A stretch of 64,000 nucleotides of DNA from Scylla paramamosain (Eukaryota; Arthropoda; Malacostraca; Decapoda; Portunidae): contig NC_087180.1 of the NCBI RefSeq assembly GCF_035594125.1, positions 14,029,115 to 14,093,114 on the forward strand. Direction: 5' to 3'. This document shows, piece after piece, positions 25,252-37,202 of the stretch. A model generated the notes under the pieces. The model worked only from the letters and a program-made list of their open reading frames with translations, was not told where the DNA came from and ran no database searches. Made by a program: the position numbers and the translations under genes. The number at the start of each line of letters is the position of its first letter. Within the stretch, counting starts at the first letter, position 1.

Positions 25252-25785
25252 GATCAACACAACTAACAGAACTGCGTCTAACTTTGTCACACTGACGGCC
25301 GGAGCGAATTGTGTCTTGTTTCGGAGGACTTGAGGACGAACTGCAACACAAAAGGGAAGTGTTGGGCATCGTGAAGTCGTCCTCAATGGGAATCCCTGAG
25401 GACAAGGAAAGGAGGACAGGACGAGAGTGATGGAGGCGAGATAGAGGCAATCAAATTAAAAAAGAAAAAGGAGCAAGAATAGAGAGCGTTGGAGGAGTGA
25501 AATGAAGATGAAGAGGACTAAAGGAAAAAGAAAAAGAGGAGGAGGGGATGAAGAAGTAGGACAGAGAAATTATGCAGTGTAACAAGAAGAAATGAAGGAG
25601 ATATTTTCAAGTATAAGGAAAATAAGGATGAAATAATGTAAAGAACACGAAGAAATACAAACACTCGTGATACAAAACAATAACACCTAAGAAACAAAAG
25701 AAAATGATAAGAAGGCATTTCTAATTGAAGAAAACATCATCACCTTTGAAAAATAGCCAAATTACTCTGATGGGTAGCAATTTGG

Positions 25786-25786
<1 letters not shown>
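25249..25786. other. Unique then purine-rich sequence
   Basis: 25249-25430 is GC-mixed unique DNA. 25440-25730 is A/G-rich. No gene recognised. Confidence 0.5.

Positions 25787-25842
<56 letters not shown>
25787..25842 (+). repeat. (AC)n microsatellite
   Basis: Pure array of 56 bp. It marks the left edge of the largest repeat-poor island. Confidence 0.98.
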
Positions 25843-25844
<2 letters not shown>

Positions 25845-26766
25845 AGGGCCTCCCAGGTGCTGTGGAGGTCAGTAGGTCAGTGTGTTCGTGTGACAACTTG
25901 GACAAGAGTGGACGTTAGTTATGGCTTCCAATTCTCCATCGATTCCTCGGCCTGGTGCTCGTTCTTGCCTGATTGTGTGGCTAAGTGAGGCTGTGAGGCC
26001 GAGAGGTGTAGTGAGCAGACCAGGATGCTTTGAGGGCATTGGTGGGCTGGTGTCGCCTCTCTTTTGGTTATGTATGAGGATTTATATGAATTTATTTGGA
26101 ATGTATGGAGAACAGTGTTATTTTTCATTGTGTTTAAGAAATGTTATGAGTGTTTAAAAGATCTAGATAGGTTTAAAAATGTCTCAGGATACTTAAAAAG
26201 GGAAGGTATTGTTTCCTTTTTTAGTTATTATATTGAGGAAAGTGAAGACCTAAAGGAACGATTGGAAAGAATACACCTACGCATAGGATTGCCCTGTACG
26301 AGTGTCCAGATGTGAGCTACACCCGCCACGCAGCGCGCCGCACCTCTTGAAACGCTGGCACGGGTTCGTTTTGGGAAATGTCGTGATTTTAGTTTCTTGA
26401 GATAAAAAAAAAAAAAAATACGTTGCTTTCAGATATGTTTGTTGTATCAGTTTGAGTTTGAGCCTGACCCTTCGTATCAAAAATTGTCAGCTGAATCATG
26501 AAATAAAGACTGGTAGAAAAGGAACGCGGCGAGGAGTAACAAAGGATGACAAAGGGAGAGTAACAATGGCTAGTCGGTGTCGTCTTGTGGTCCATCATGA
26601 GGCGAGGCGGCGACGCAGTCCCGACATGAACTCCGCCTCGTCTTCAGGACGCTCCCCTTAAACGTGGACGTCGTGAAAGTTTGATGGGAGTCGGTCAATC
26701 CATGACCCCGCCACGGTGTAACAACGCCCTGCCTCCTCCGCCGCCCGCTCGCCGCCGCCCACTCAC
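25843..26766. other. Repeat-poor island, left part
   Basis: Single-copy-looking sequence with CpG-rich patches at 26310-26350 and 26580-26780. If the minus-strand first exon at 26767-26845 is real, this is its intron. No second exon could be identified by eye. Confidence 0.4.
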
Positions 26767-26845
26767 GCCGTACACGCGCCGCACTGTTCTCATTCAGCAC
26801 CAGAGCAGAGTTGTCCCGCGTCATGCACCTGACTGCCTCAGACAT
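26767..26845 (-). CDS. Candidate first coding exon (26 codons plus one base), product unknown
   Basis: On the minus strand an ATG at 26845 has A at -3 (TTAAGATG). It opens a non-repetitive frame beginning MSEAVRCMTRDNSALVLN and reaches GTGAGT, a consensus donor, at 26766 after 79 nt. A TATAAAG box on the same strand lies about 58 bp before the ATG, room for a short leader. The region is CpG-rich, unlike its surroundings. Without splicing, the frame continues into an Arg/Gly-rich stretch to about 26570. The Asn-x-Ala-x-Val-Leu run faintly recalls the N-terminus of polyol/sorbitol dehydrogenases; that is a guess and no motif supports it. Confidence 0.3.
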
Positions 26846-26902
26846 CTTAATGGTGCACTGAAGGGTTAGGCCGTCGCTTCAGTCAATATCATGTTCGCAA
26901 TA

Positions 26903-26909
26903 CTTTATA
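26903..26909 (-). promoter_or_regulatory. TATA-box-like TATAAAG
   Basis: Reads CTATAAAGTA on the minus strand. A start site 25-30 bp on would fall near 26880, about 35 nt before the candidate ATG. No clear initiator word is visible there, so this is weak. Confidence 0.25.
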
Positions 26910-28242
26910 GTTATTTTTATGGGAAATGTCAAGTTTCTCTCCAATAAACTGGTGATGAAGGTGCGTTTTTGACCCAAGACTGTCAGCCGAAGCTGGAAGT
27001 ATCGGCTGCTCACACCCTCACTTATTGAGGCTGACACAATAACGTAATGAAGATTATTTGCTGTTACCGCCTCATTAAATCTATCAATCAATCGGCTAAT
27101 GACAAACTGCAGGAATGTAATTTTCCTGTTTTAAAATGATCGGGTTTATGTATTTCTCGAAAAAAAAAATTTCTGTAAACATGAACACCCAAGCATTGGC
27201 TTGCTGTCAGTGCAATGCTTCGCGGCCAAAGATAAGATCGCTTATTTCCCTCTTGCCCGCGACACACAAAACGACTCAATACAGGCTGGGTAAAAACGTG
27301 CGCCTCTTTTTGGTCTCTTCATCACCATCAAACAACAACAATCAGCGTCCTCTACGTGGCACGGAAAAGTTGGAGTGACGATGCGGCGCAGCAAACCTCC
27401 ACTGAAAAGCGAGACACACAACTCTAGGCGGGGTCGCAATAGTTAAGGTCGTAATTACGAAGGATCCATACCACCTTTACCTGCAAATTAACAGTTGGCC
27501 TGCCCTCGACAACTGAAAGCTCATCACTGCCTCTCACTGTCGCTCGAGGGTTCATTCCTGGCAGCCTTAATATACAACTCTGACCTGCCGCGGCTGGGAT
27601 AGCAATGGCTTAAGGACGAAGGTACAGTCGATGAGGTACAGACAACACAAGGCTGCTTCCGATGTTCCCTTCACGGTCTGCAGGAGTGAGAAGCAGTGAG
27701 AGTAACTTCCTGACGGCACTCATCACTTGTAAATGTTCAGCGTAGAAACCTTAAGAAAAACCAAGAACGGAAGTGAAGTCCTTTTACTACACACCAGATT
27801 TCATTCCTGTGTGGGTGCAGCCATTTACTTCCGGCTGGTGATTAGCGAATAAGGGCAAGGAAACTCGGGAAACTCAGCCGGCAATCCTTCACCACCTGAC
27901 GGATGAAACACGGCGAGGCAAACATTGAGAGGCTGGCAATCAAAACCACCTGACCCGCCACGCCTCCCTTCACCTGGATGAGCCCCGCGGGGAGGTCATG
28001 CAGGTGGCGCCCATTACTATGCCAGACCCATTACCAGGTGAGCTTTGGAGCGGATCGACGCAGCGCCCGCCTCCCGCCCTTGCCTGGGGAACTGGAAGAT
28101 GGACACCAGTAATTAATTAAGATCCAAGAACACAGACTTGAAGGAGATAAGGATGAAAGATTGCCTGGGAGGAAAGAGAGAACAGAGGACACCCAGCGCT
28201 GCCTAGACAAGACACTCACTCACATAGGACAATTTTCATGAT

Positions 28243-28246
<4 letters not shown>
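26910..28246. other. Repeat-poor island, middle part
   Basis: About 1.3 kb without any long simple array, the longest such run in the window. It is mixed to GC-rich, with TAATTAATTAAG at about 28110-28121 (homeodomain-type word). No gene or RNA recognised. Good candidate for conserved non-coding DNA, by inference only. Confidence 0.4.

Positions 28247-28275
<29 letters not shown>
28247..28275 (+). repeat. (AC)n microsatellite
   Basis: Short pure array of 29 bp. Confidence 0.95.
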
Positions 28276-28277
<2 letters not shown>

Positions 28278-29020
28278 AGGAGTGAACCGCACGTGCTACG
28301 TACCCACACTCCCACACACTCACTCTTCCCTTAGTATTCCCTCGTTGCCTTCCTTTCCCTCTCCCTCCCTAAAGCTTTTCCCCCCTCCCTCCTTCCTTCC
28401 TCCCTTCCCCGAGCTGGCTCCTCCCCTTGGCCGAGTTCACGCGAATAGCGGCATCCGAGTGTAAATGGTGTAATCGCTTCGCTCTGACCAGCCCGTGTCC
28501 GCCGGAGTGCCGCGGGCGTGGGAGGGGCGCCGGACCGGGGGAGGGGACGGTAGCCTGAAGAAAAGTAGAGGGCAGAGCGCGAGGGGTGGGAGGGAGCCCA
28601 GTACCGGCCCGTGAACCAATTAGAGTCACTTCTCCTGCAAATCAGTGAATTACCGGCTTGGGAGTTTGACGCCTGGAAGATGCGTCTTCTGTCACTTACT
28701 CACTGGAGGCACAACACCAACACTCTCCCCACCATCCCTCCCCTCCCTCCCCTCCCTTACTTTCCCCTCATCGCCGCTCGCTGCTCCTCACCGGCACAGC
28801 GCATCGCGGCAAGGCCAGGCCGCCGGGAGGAATCAGAAAGTGAGAAATCTGCGATAAAAATTTATTCACCGTTGTTGATTAAAACTGATGTAGGTTGAAA
28901 GGAATTGATTATCTGGTAACTCACTGGTTTCGGGGCGGCGCTGGCGCAGGACCACCAATCTAGCGATGCGATGCCAGGTAGTGCCGGCCCGGCCCTGCTC
29001 GCCAGGAATCAGGTGTGAAA
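28276..29020. other. GC-rich island with many CpG
   Basis: C/T-rich at 28330-28430, then CpG-rich at 28430-28630 and 28750-29010. A plus-strand frame at 28599-28720 contains the non-repetitive run ELPAWEFDAWKM, but no family can be assigned and no clean splice sites bound it. Confidence 0.4.
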
Positions 29021-29028
29021 ACTAATTG
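29011..29028 (+). promoter_or_regulatory. T-box half-site beside homeodomain word
   Basis: AGGTGTGA at 29011-29018 is the classical T-box half-site. CTAATTGG follows at 29022-29029. Single short words occur by chance, so this is a pointer only. Confidence 0.2.
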
Positions 29029-30250
29029 GGAAAAGCTTTGGAAACGTCATGATTGTGAGGGAGGAAAAGGCGAACGTGGGAATATCGGAACGACACACCA
29101 AGGTTGCATTGAACTCCTGCTGATAATCGATATGTGTAGCGGCTGCTGGCATCCCGCCCCGGCGAGGTGAAGGGGGCCAGTGCGACTTTCCCCGAACCAT
29201 TTTCCACATCTTTTAGGGTGTTCGAAATGCACGATTTTGAAGGTGGCATTGAAGGAGATGCCGAGGAGACCCACAGGAAGCTGAGAGATGAAGGAGGAGG
29301 TGTTGATGTGGGGAGGAAGGAGCAGGAGGAGGCTGAGGAGGGGGAGGAGGAGGGGGGCGGCAGGTGGGCCGGGAGGTGGTGAGGGTCGGGTGTGCGCCCT
29401 CGCGAGTCGCGGCAACAGCAGGAGCAGCAGCAGCAGCAGCAGCAGCAGCGGTAGGAAGCTGGACCGGCGGGCTGTGAATAGTCTCCCCCGTGTCCTGGCA
29501 CCACCACCACCACCACCACCACCACCTGTCTCCGCCTTCACTTTGTTGTTCTCACGCCGGTTGGGACGCTCTGCTGGGCACCCTTGTCTCCCCTTCCTCT
29601 CCCCTTCAGCTGTTCTCCCTCACGTCATCACCTCATTTTAATGTATACATAACTACCCGTTGGACTGCCTGCACCACTACCACCACCACCACCTCCTCCT
29701 CCTCCGGTCTCAATACCCGCTCGCTCGCTGTTGTTGCTGTGACCGTCAACCATCTATGCAAACCAATTTTCCCGAACTGCCTGACCTGACAGTTGAAGAG
29801 AGTGCCTCCTGGGTGTCGTGTTATGCCTACGAAACGTGATTGTTGTTGTACGTCGCTCATGAATAGTCGTCCCGCCACCCAAACCATCAACACCACCACC
29901 ACCACCACCACCACAGCCACAGCAGCCTCCAACAGCGCCTTCCTCAGTACCACAGTTGTAAGTCATCGGCACAGGGCGCGTCACCCCCCGCTGCCCCACA
30001 CTAGCCTGGCATCCAAAGCAGAAGGCAGGTAGCCCGTGCCCGAGACCCGCCCCTCCGCCCCACCTCGCCCTGTCTCCCGCCTCCCGGACATTGCCCTCTA
30101 AAGGACATCAACTCTAAGCAATAATCTTCAGCAAATACGCAATCTGATCATCCAGGTTCCTCGCGCCAGATGGACGTCGCTCGGCACTGAGGATATAAAG
30201 CAATACAAGCCCTCACTTCCCTCAACATTCTCCTCTGCAGGTAAAAAAAA
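29021..30250. other. GC-rich island with (AGC)n, (CAC)n arrays
   Basis: GAG/GGA-rich at 29290-29380, (AGC)n at 29421-29452, CAC arrays at 29502-29525, 29671-29691 and 29895-29915. The long minus-strand frame here (29047-29541) is Gly, Leu and Pro runs encoded by these arrays. A TATAAAG at 30192-30198, followed 44 bp on by CTGCAG-GTAAAA, could be a promoter and donor but is unsupported. Confidence 0.45.
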
Positions 30251-30578
30251 AAAATAGTAAAAATGATCATAAGTATTAAAGTTGGGTTTATAGTTAGTCA
30301 GTACGGCAGGAACAAAGTATTTAAAGTATTAGTGAGAAATTTCCTTGTGCACTGTCCCTATCTCCCTCTCTCCCTGTCCCTGTCTCTCTCGCTCTCTCTC
30401 TTTCACCTGTGCATCTTTCCCCTCCTTCCTCCTCTCTCCTCCCCCTCCCCCCGAGCGTGTCACCTAATGAGTGGTGAATGTCATGGCCGCTCTTTCCTTC
30501 CCTCCTTCCTTGCGTGAGACTAAAGTAAATGTCTATTGGAAAACACTAACCACTTGCCAGAACGAAGCGATGGGATGG

Positions 30579-30584
<6 letters not shown>
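30251..30584. other. Unique, then C/T-rich sequence
   Basis: 30350-30440 is T/C-rich. No gene recognised. Confidence 0.5.

Positions 30585-30644
<60 letters not shown>
30585..30644 (+). repeat. (CT)n microsatellite
   Basis: Pure array of 60 bp. Confidence 0.98.
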
Positions 30645-30646
<2 letters not shown>

Positions 30647-31229
30647 GTCAGTGATTCAGGCAATACTTTGTTCCTGCCTCATTTAGTGTGTTGATATTAA
30701 TTGTATTACATTGACAATATTTTTTCTCCTCAGTTCCATGTATATTATGTAATATTGTGTGACGTGCATGAGACAGTCTGTTGTAGGTCAAGGCTGATGA
30801 TGTTAGTGATGGACCGAAACCCACCCTAAAAAAAAAAAAAAAATAGACACGACCCCATTTTTCTTAACGCATGAACAGATTGTGTAAAGGATAAAAAAAA
30901 TATGTATAAAAAAACACGCAACAGAAAGCATAAAATCCAAAAAAGACCGCGTGTTCTGTCTCTATAAATATAACAATCCGGTCGAAGGGAGAAAGAGAGC
31001 AGGGGGGAAAAAAAAAGTAGAAGAGAGAAATGATAGAGGGAAAGTATTGCGCGGCGTCCTTCCTCTGGCAGCGAAGAGGGAAAAAAGTGCGCTGGAAGTC
31101 AAGGCACAAGTGGTTATTTTTGTAAAAGGGAGTCGCGGGAAAAAGGTGTTTGCAGGAATTTACTGCATTGTTCTTTTCTCTTCTTGTACAGCTGCTTTGT
31201 GCTTCCTTTCTCCTTCACTTATTTCATCC
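30645..31229. other. Unique sequence
   Basis: AT-rich with A runs at 30830 and 30893. No gene recognised. Confidence 0.5.
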
Positions 31230-31404
31230 CCTCTTCCTCCTCCTCCTCCTCCTCCTCCTCCTCCTCCTCCTCCTCCTTCTCCTCCTCCTCCTCTTTCTCC
31301 TCTTCCTCCTGCTCCCCCTCCTTTGCCAATATACACTGCTCACAAATCAGTGCTCAGGTGTTTTCAGGCTAAACGAAAGGCGACGCTGAAAGGATTCTTG
31401 TTAT

Positions 31405-31455
<51 letters not shown>
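31230..31455 (+). repeat. (CTC)n and (TG)n arrays
   Basis: CTC with CTT interruptions at 31230-31320 and TG at 31407-31455. Confidence 0.95.
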
Positions 31456-31457
<2 letters not shown>

Positions 31458-31712
31458 TGTGACGTCACTTCCCCAGCTCTTTAAGGTCACTCTGCCGCTC
31501 CGTCGGTCTTCCCTGCCTGCTGAATTAAGCATTACGTGACATCCCTTAGTGTTTTGACTTCACATGCGCTGCTACCTGTTCTCGCCTCTCCCTGCTGACC
31601 TCCACTCTCACTCCTCTTCCTCCTCCTCCTCCTTCTCTTTCTCCTCCCGCTCCACCCACGCACTGTTACTCCATTCATTATTTCTCAACACCGCCTTCCG
31701 TTTATTTAATTT

Positions 31713-33600
<1,888 letters not shown>

Positions 33601-34073
33601 TGTTCAAACTATTGTACGAGTAACTACATTTCTACAATAAGTTGGGCGGGATCTAGCTGGATAAAGTTTGCAATTGGCCGATGTTCCGATGGCAGCACCG
33701 CCAGATGGTTGCCACACGATGCTATTGCCCTTGTATTGCCCTTCTGATGGCAAATAGGATCTGGGTGGTGATGGTGCTTGTGTTGTGTCTAATGTAGTAA
33801 CTGTCTTTGGTGGGTTAAGTTAAGGTAGGTTAGGTTATATTCCTCGGCGTAGCTCCAGGAAGGTTTAATTGAAGGGCCAAGGAAGAGAAAACGTGAATTT
33901 CAGCATCGATGGGCGGAAGAAAACGCGTGACGAGGCAAGGAGTTTGATCCTTTCACTTTGTCTTCGGTGGTTCGTGCCTCGAATGCTCTGGAATAAAGGA
34001 AAAGTGACTGCAGAAAAGAGCGTCGTAAATATTGCACGGTAAAATGTTATGTGTTCTAATTATCTAAGAAAGT
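33601..34073. other. Unique island
   Basis: Non-repetitive sequence with a telomere-like word near its middle. No gene recognised. Confidence 0.45.
33811..33838 (+). repeat. Interstitial GGTTA telomere-like run
   Basis: TGGGTTAAGTTAAGGTAGGTTAGGTTA contains several copies or variants of TTAGG, the common arthropod telomere unit. It is too short to be a telomere. Confidence 0.6.
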
Positions 34074-34113
34074 TGTAGTAGTAGCAGGAACAGTAATGGT
34101 AGTAGTAGTGTAT

Positions 34114-34144
<31 letters not shown>

Positions 34145-34300
34145 TGATAGTAGTAGTAGTGGTGGTGGTAGCAACATAATTATCATTACTACCACTACTT
34201 CTGTTACTGTTATTATTACCACTACAACCACTACACCAATTACTACTACCACTTCTACCACCATCATCATTCCTCCCACTACCACTAACATTATTCTAGT
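34074..34300. repeat. Inverted (AGT)n / (ACT)n trinucleotide arrays
   Basis: Plus-strand AGT/GGT units at 34074-34171 are followed after about 15 bp by ACT/ACC units at 34185-34290. The two halves are imperfect reverse complements, so the region can fold back on itself. Confidence 0.8.
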
Positions 34301-34555
34301 TATTATTTACTCGAGGGACAAATGGAGGCAGGAGAAGACCAAGACACAGACGCGGGTTAGAAATATGGCGCCTCAGACGGTAACACAGTATTTTCTCATA
34401 TTATGTAATGCCAGTGTACCCTGCCGGCCTCCCTTCCTGTTTTTTTTGGGAGGGAGAGGGAATGGGAGGGAGCGATAAACGATGCGATGTTGTGAGTCTG
34501 GCAGAATTTACTGGTGCTTCTGCTCTTCTGAACGGTCCCCAAAAGCACGAGGGAT

Positions 34556-34960
34556 GTGTAAGTACATGAGTGAGTGAATGAGAGTGAATGAGTGAACGGA
34601 TGGATGAGTGAGTGGCTGATGGAAAAGGAGAGTGAGTGAGAGAATGAACAGTACGTGGGTGAGTGAATGATTAAATGAGGGAGTAAACAGTAAGTGGATA
34701 AGTGAGTGATTAAATGATTGAATGAATGAATTAAGGGCAGAGGAGTATGAATGCAGTCAGTCAGTGAATGCGTCAGAAAATTAGTTGATGAATGAACAGT
34801 AAGTGAGCAAGAGAGTGAGTGAGTGAGTTAGTGAGTTAGTTAATGAGTGGATGAGTGAACAGAAAATTAGTGAGAAAGTGATGGAATAATAAATGACTGA
34901 GTAACTGAATGAATGAATAAGTGTATAAGTGAGCAAATGCATAAATACATAGAAGACAAA
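34556..34960 (+). repeat. (GTGAATGA)n-type minisatellite
   Basis: About 400 bp of GTGAGTGA, GAATGAAT and AAGTGAG words in imperfect 4-bp and 8-bp steps with longer repeats such as GAACAGTAAGTG (at about 34648, 34686 and 34795). Old and decayed. Confidence 0.8.
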
Positions 34961-35408
34961 TGAATAAGTGAATTAACCAAGTACTAATAAAAAGTACCAC
35001 TGCCATTCCTGTTTACGACAAGCCGTGAAACAATAACGAACAGTAACATAATGAACGTAACAGTAAGAAAAACAACATCGCAACGGGAAGAAAACAGCGC
35101 AACATTAACAGAAACGTAACAGTGTAAGATTAGTGGCAATAGGAGGGAATGTGGCACAACGTAACATTACTCACATTAACAGTCTCATGGTAATGGAAAA
35201 AAGAGCAACACAGTACATAGTAAATGTTAACGTCACGAGTGATGTAGTACTGAAAGAAAATGAAGGAAAAGGAGTATAAGAAAAAACAGCATAAAGATAA
35301 TAATTTAAAAGATAAAGAAAAATATAATAGCGGTTTGCGTGACAGTTGTAGAAAAGAAGGGATAAGAAAAGGGATAAAGGAATATGAGTAACAGTGATGA
35401 TGTGAATG

Positions 35409-35412
<4 letters not shown>
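34961..35412. other. A-rich unique sequence
   Basis: CAGTAACA and GTAACATTA words recur at 35040-35180, hinting at a decayed short repeat. No gene recognised. Confidence 0.5.
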
Positions 35413-35486
<74 letters not shown>

Positions 35487-35504
35487 TGTGTGTGTGTGTG
35501 TGTG
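35413..35504 (+). repeat. (GA)n(TG)n compound array
   Basis: GA at 35413-35483 joined to TG at 35486-35504. Confidence 0.98.
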
Positions 35505-35655
35505 CGGGGGTTACGGTATGACGCAGCGTATGATGAATACCTAATAGGAAGGCTTATATCAGCGCTTTGATGTTCGATGTATAAAGTTTCAGTATTTTCC
35601 CCTCCAATAGCCACCCTTTTTTCCCCATAATTTATGCAGAAGTGATCCAATACTT

Positions 35656-35718
35656 GACGTGACAAAAATAGATAGACGTGATCGCGAGGTGATTGTGACG
35701 TGATTGGGACGTGATAAG
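35656..35718 (+). repeat. 11-bp tandem repeat of GACGTGATTGT with CRE-like half-sites
   Basis: GACGTGA or GAGGTGA occurs at 35656, 35675, 35686, 35697 and 35708. The last four are exactly 11 bp apart. GACGTGA contains the CREB/ATF half-site TGACGTG or ACGTGA. Near one DNA turn of spacing puts the words on the same face. Confidence 0.7.
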
Positions 35719-36319
35719 GACCAGCGTGTTAAAGATTACCAAGTGTAGGCCTATTGGATTCTTGCTCATAGTTCTTTTTTTATGCACAAGGCAGCAAGAG
35801 TTAAGAGTAAAAAACAAATTTCGATAAAAGTTCGACTGATTGTTTCTACCATAAAGAAAGAAAAAAAAAGAGAATACGGACAAGAAGCTAGTTCAGGGTT
35901 GGAGAGGTGGTTCAAAATTTATAACAATTAAGAAAAATAAAAAGTAAAAAGTATAAGTTAAGCTGGCTCGGATTTGAATATATTACGTAATTACAATTGA
36001 AGATGTACTGGTAATTTCCAGTCTGTTTAGCGCGTTCCCTCAGTCTCATGTTTTCTGATCTGCTAGGACAGTCAGAAGCAGGGCGAGTGTCAACGGATCA
36101 GAGGACTTATGGTTAAGGTTGAGAGACAACGCAAACACAACACAGTACAATTGAGTGTATACAGAAAGATACTCTTATTTCTGACCATCAATATGCTGTT
36201 GGCGTGGAGGTGAGGCGTGGAGGCGGCATTGAGGACGTTACACACTCATAACAACGTTTATTCGCGACCTTGAAAGTTACGTAGTTGGTCACCTTGAATG
36301 TTTTGACGTGAAGCTTAGT

Positions 36320-36333
36320 GGGTCACATGACCT
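36320..36333. promoter_or_regulatory. Inverted nuclear-receptor half-sites, IR2
   Basis: GGGTCA-CA-TGACCT is a perfectly ordered inverted pair of receptor half-sites with a 2-bp spacer. Ecdysone receptor elements are usually IR1, so the spacer is not ideal. Confidence 0.3.
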
Positions 36334-36906
36334 ACAGCGTCACGTAACGGCGACGTGCAACACTTTGAGTCTTGTATGATGGCTTCAAGTGTTGACAAGA
36401 GAGAAAAGGGGGAAAAAAAAGATGGAAAATGTTATGTACGTAAATGTTAAAATAAAGTAACTAAAAAGACATCAATATATGAAACATGAGAAAAGTAGAT
36501 GTTTTCATTTACATAATGCAGTTCAAAGATAATGAATAGATACCAAAAATATTAAAAAAAAAAATGAATGAATGAATACGTTTGAGTATTTAGGTCACGA
36601 ATAAATACAATGAAGAAACGGAATAAAGTTAATAATGTAAATAATGTGAAGAAAATTCGGGGAAAGGAAAGAAATATGTGCAAAAATTTCCGTGTTATAA
36701 TCAAATTATCAAAAACATTTACCATAAGAAAAGAAAAAAGGGAAAATGAGTAAGTTTTAGATAAAGTTATTAAAGGTCGAAAACACTTCGCAAGAAAAAA
36801 AGTACAAAAAAAGAAAATAGTGTTTTGCAACGTTTCAGTGACGCAACCCAGAGGTCACAAACAGATGCAATGAACGTTAATCAAGCAGCCATGATCCTGA
36901 AAGTCA

Positions 36907-36938
36907 TGACCTTCAGAGCATCACGATGACCTTGACCT
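36907..36938 (-). promoter_or_regulatory. Clustered AGGTCA half-sites, one pair back to back
   Basis: On the minus strand AGGTCAAGGTCA (36927-36938) is a direct repeat without spacer and contains TCAAGGTCA, the extended half-site of FTZ-F1 and ERR type receptors. Another AAGGTCA lies at 36907-36913. Confidence 0.3.
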
Positions 36939-36940
36939 GA

Positions 36941-37015
36941 TTCACCGACGCTCCGGCCGCCACCCTCGCCTCTGCCACCACCGCTACCGCCGCCTCCGCC
37001 ACCGCCATCGCCGCC
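36941..37015 (+). other. CCG/CCA-rich trinucleotide tract
   Basis: GCCACC, ACCGCC and TCCGCC units in a GC-rich tract directly upstream of an ATG. Could be an untranslated leader or only a decayed array. Confidence 0.6.
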
Positions 37016-37027
37016 ATGTCAGAATCT
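37016..37027 (+). CDS. Very short candidate first coding exon (4 codons)
   Basis: GCCGCCATG, a near-ideal start context, is followed by codons for Met-Ser-Glu-Ser, then GTAAGA, a consensus donor, at 37028. Upstream are a GC-rich leader-like tract and receptor half-sites. The context word also falls out of the CCG-rich tract by chance, and four codons carry no coding signal. Confidence 0.15.
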
Positions 37028-37202
37028 GTAAGAACTTCATGATACGCGTGTCGAACCTGTCAGGCCTCGTCTTGCATTCCTTGCCGCTTAAAATATTATA
37101 CGGAGCGATAGCGAGTTTTTTCCTTGTTATTTTTCCTTTTTTTTCTATTCCGTCCGCGCTGGCATCCGTTCCTTGGCGGAGTTCAGTGTTGTATACCAAA
37201 CA
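37028..37202. other. Unique or degraded tandem copy
   Basis: Shows weak similarity in layout to the following 139-bp repeat (a short GC-mixed part followed by CCTTGTTATTTTTCC). Confidence 0.4.

Larger units (their letters stand above)
35505..36926. other. Unique island, AT-rich
   Basis: No long simple array for 1.4 kb. Contains clustered GACGTGA and TGACCT-type words (separate entries) at 35656-36333. 36400-36830 is A-rich. No gene recognised. Confidence 0.45.

Noticed and set aside
28599..28720. Plus-strand frame with WEFDAW, reminiscent of the start of cyclic nucleotide phosphodiesterase domains
   Set aside because: Only a few residues fit. The metal-binding HNxxHA motif is not found downstream, there are no clear splice sites, and the frame drifts into Pro-rich low complexity.
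29047..29541. 164-codon minus-strand frame with Gly run, poly-Leu and Pro-rich part, superficially a signal peptide
   Set aside because: The Gly run is (CAC)n and the Leu run is (AGC)n read on the other strand. The C-terminal half is non-repetitive but unrecognised.
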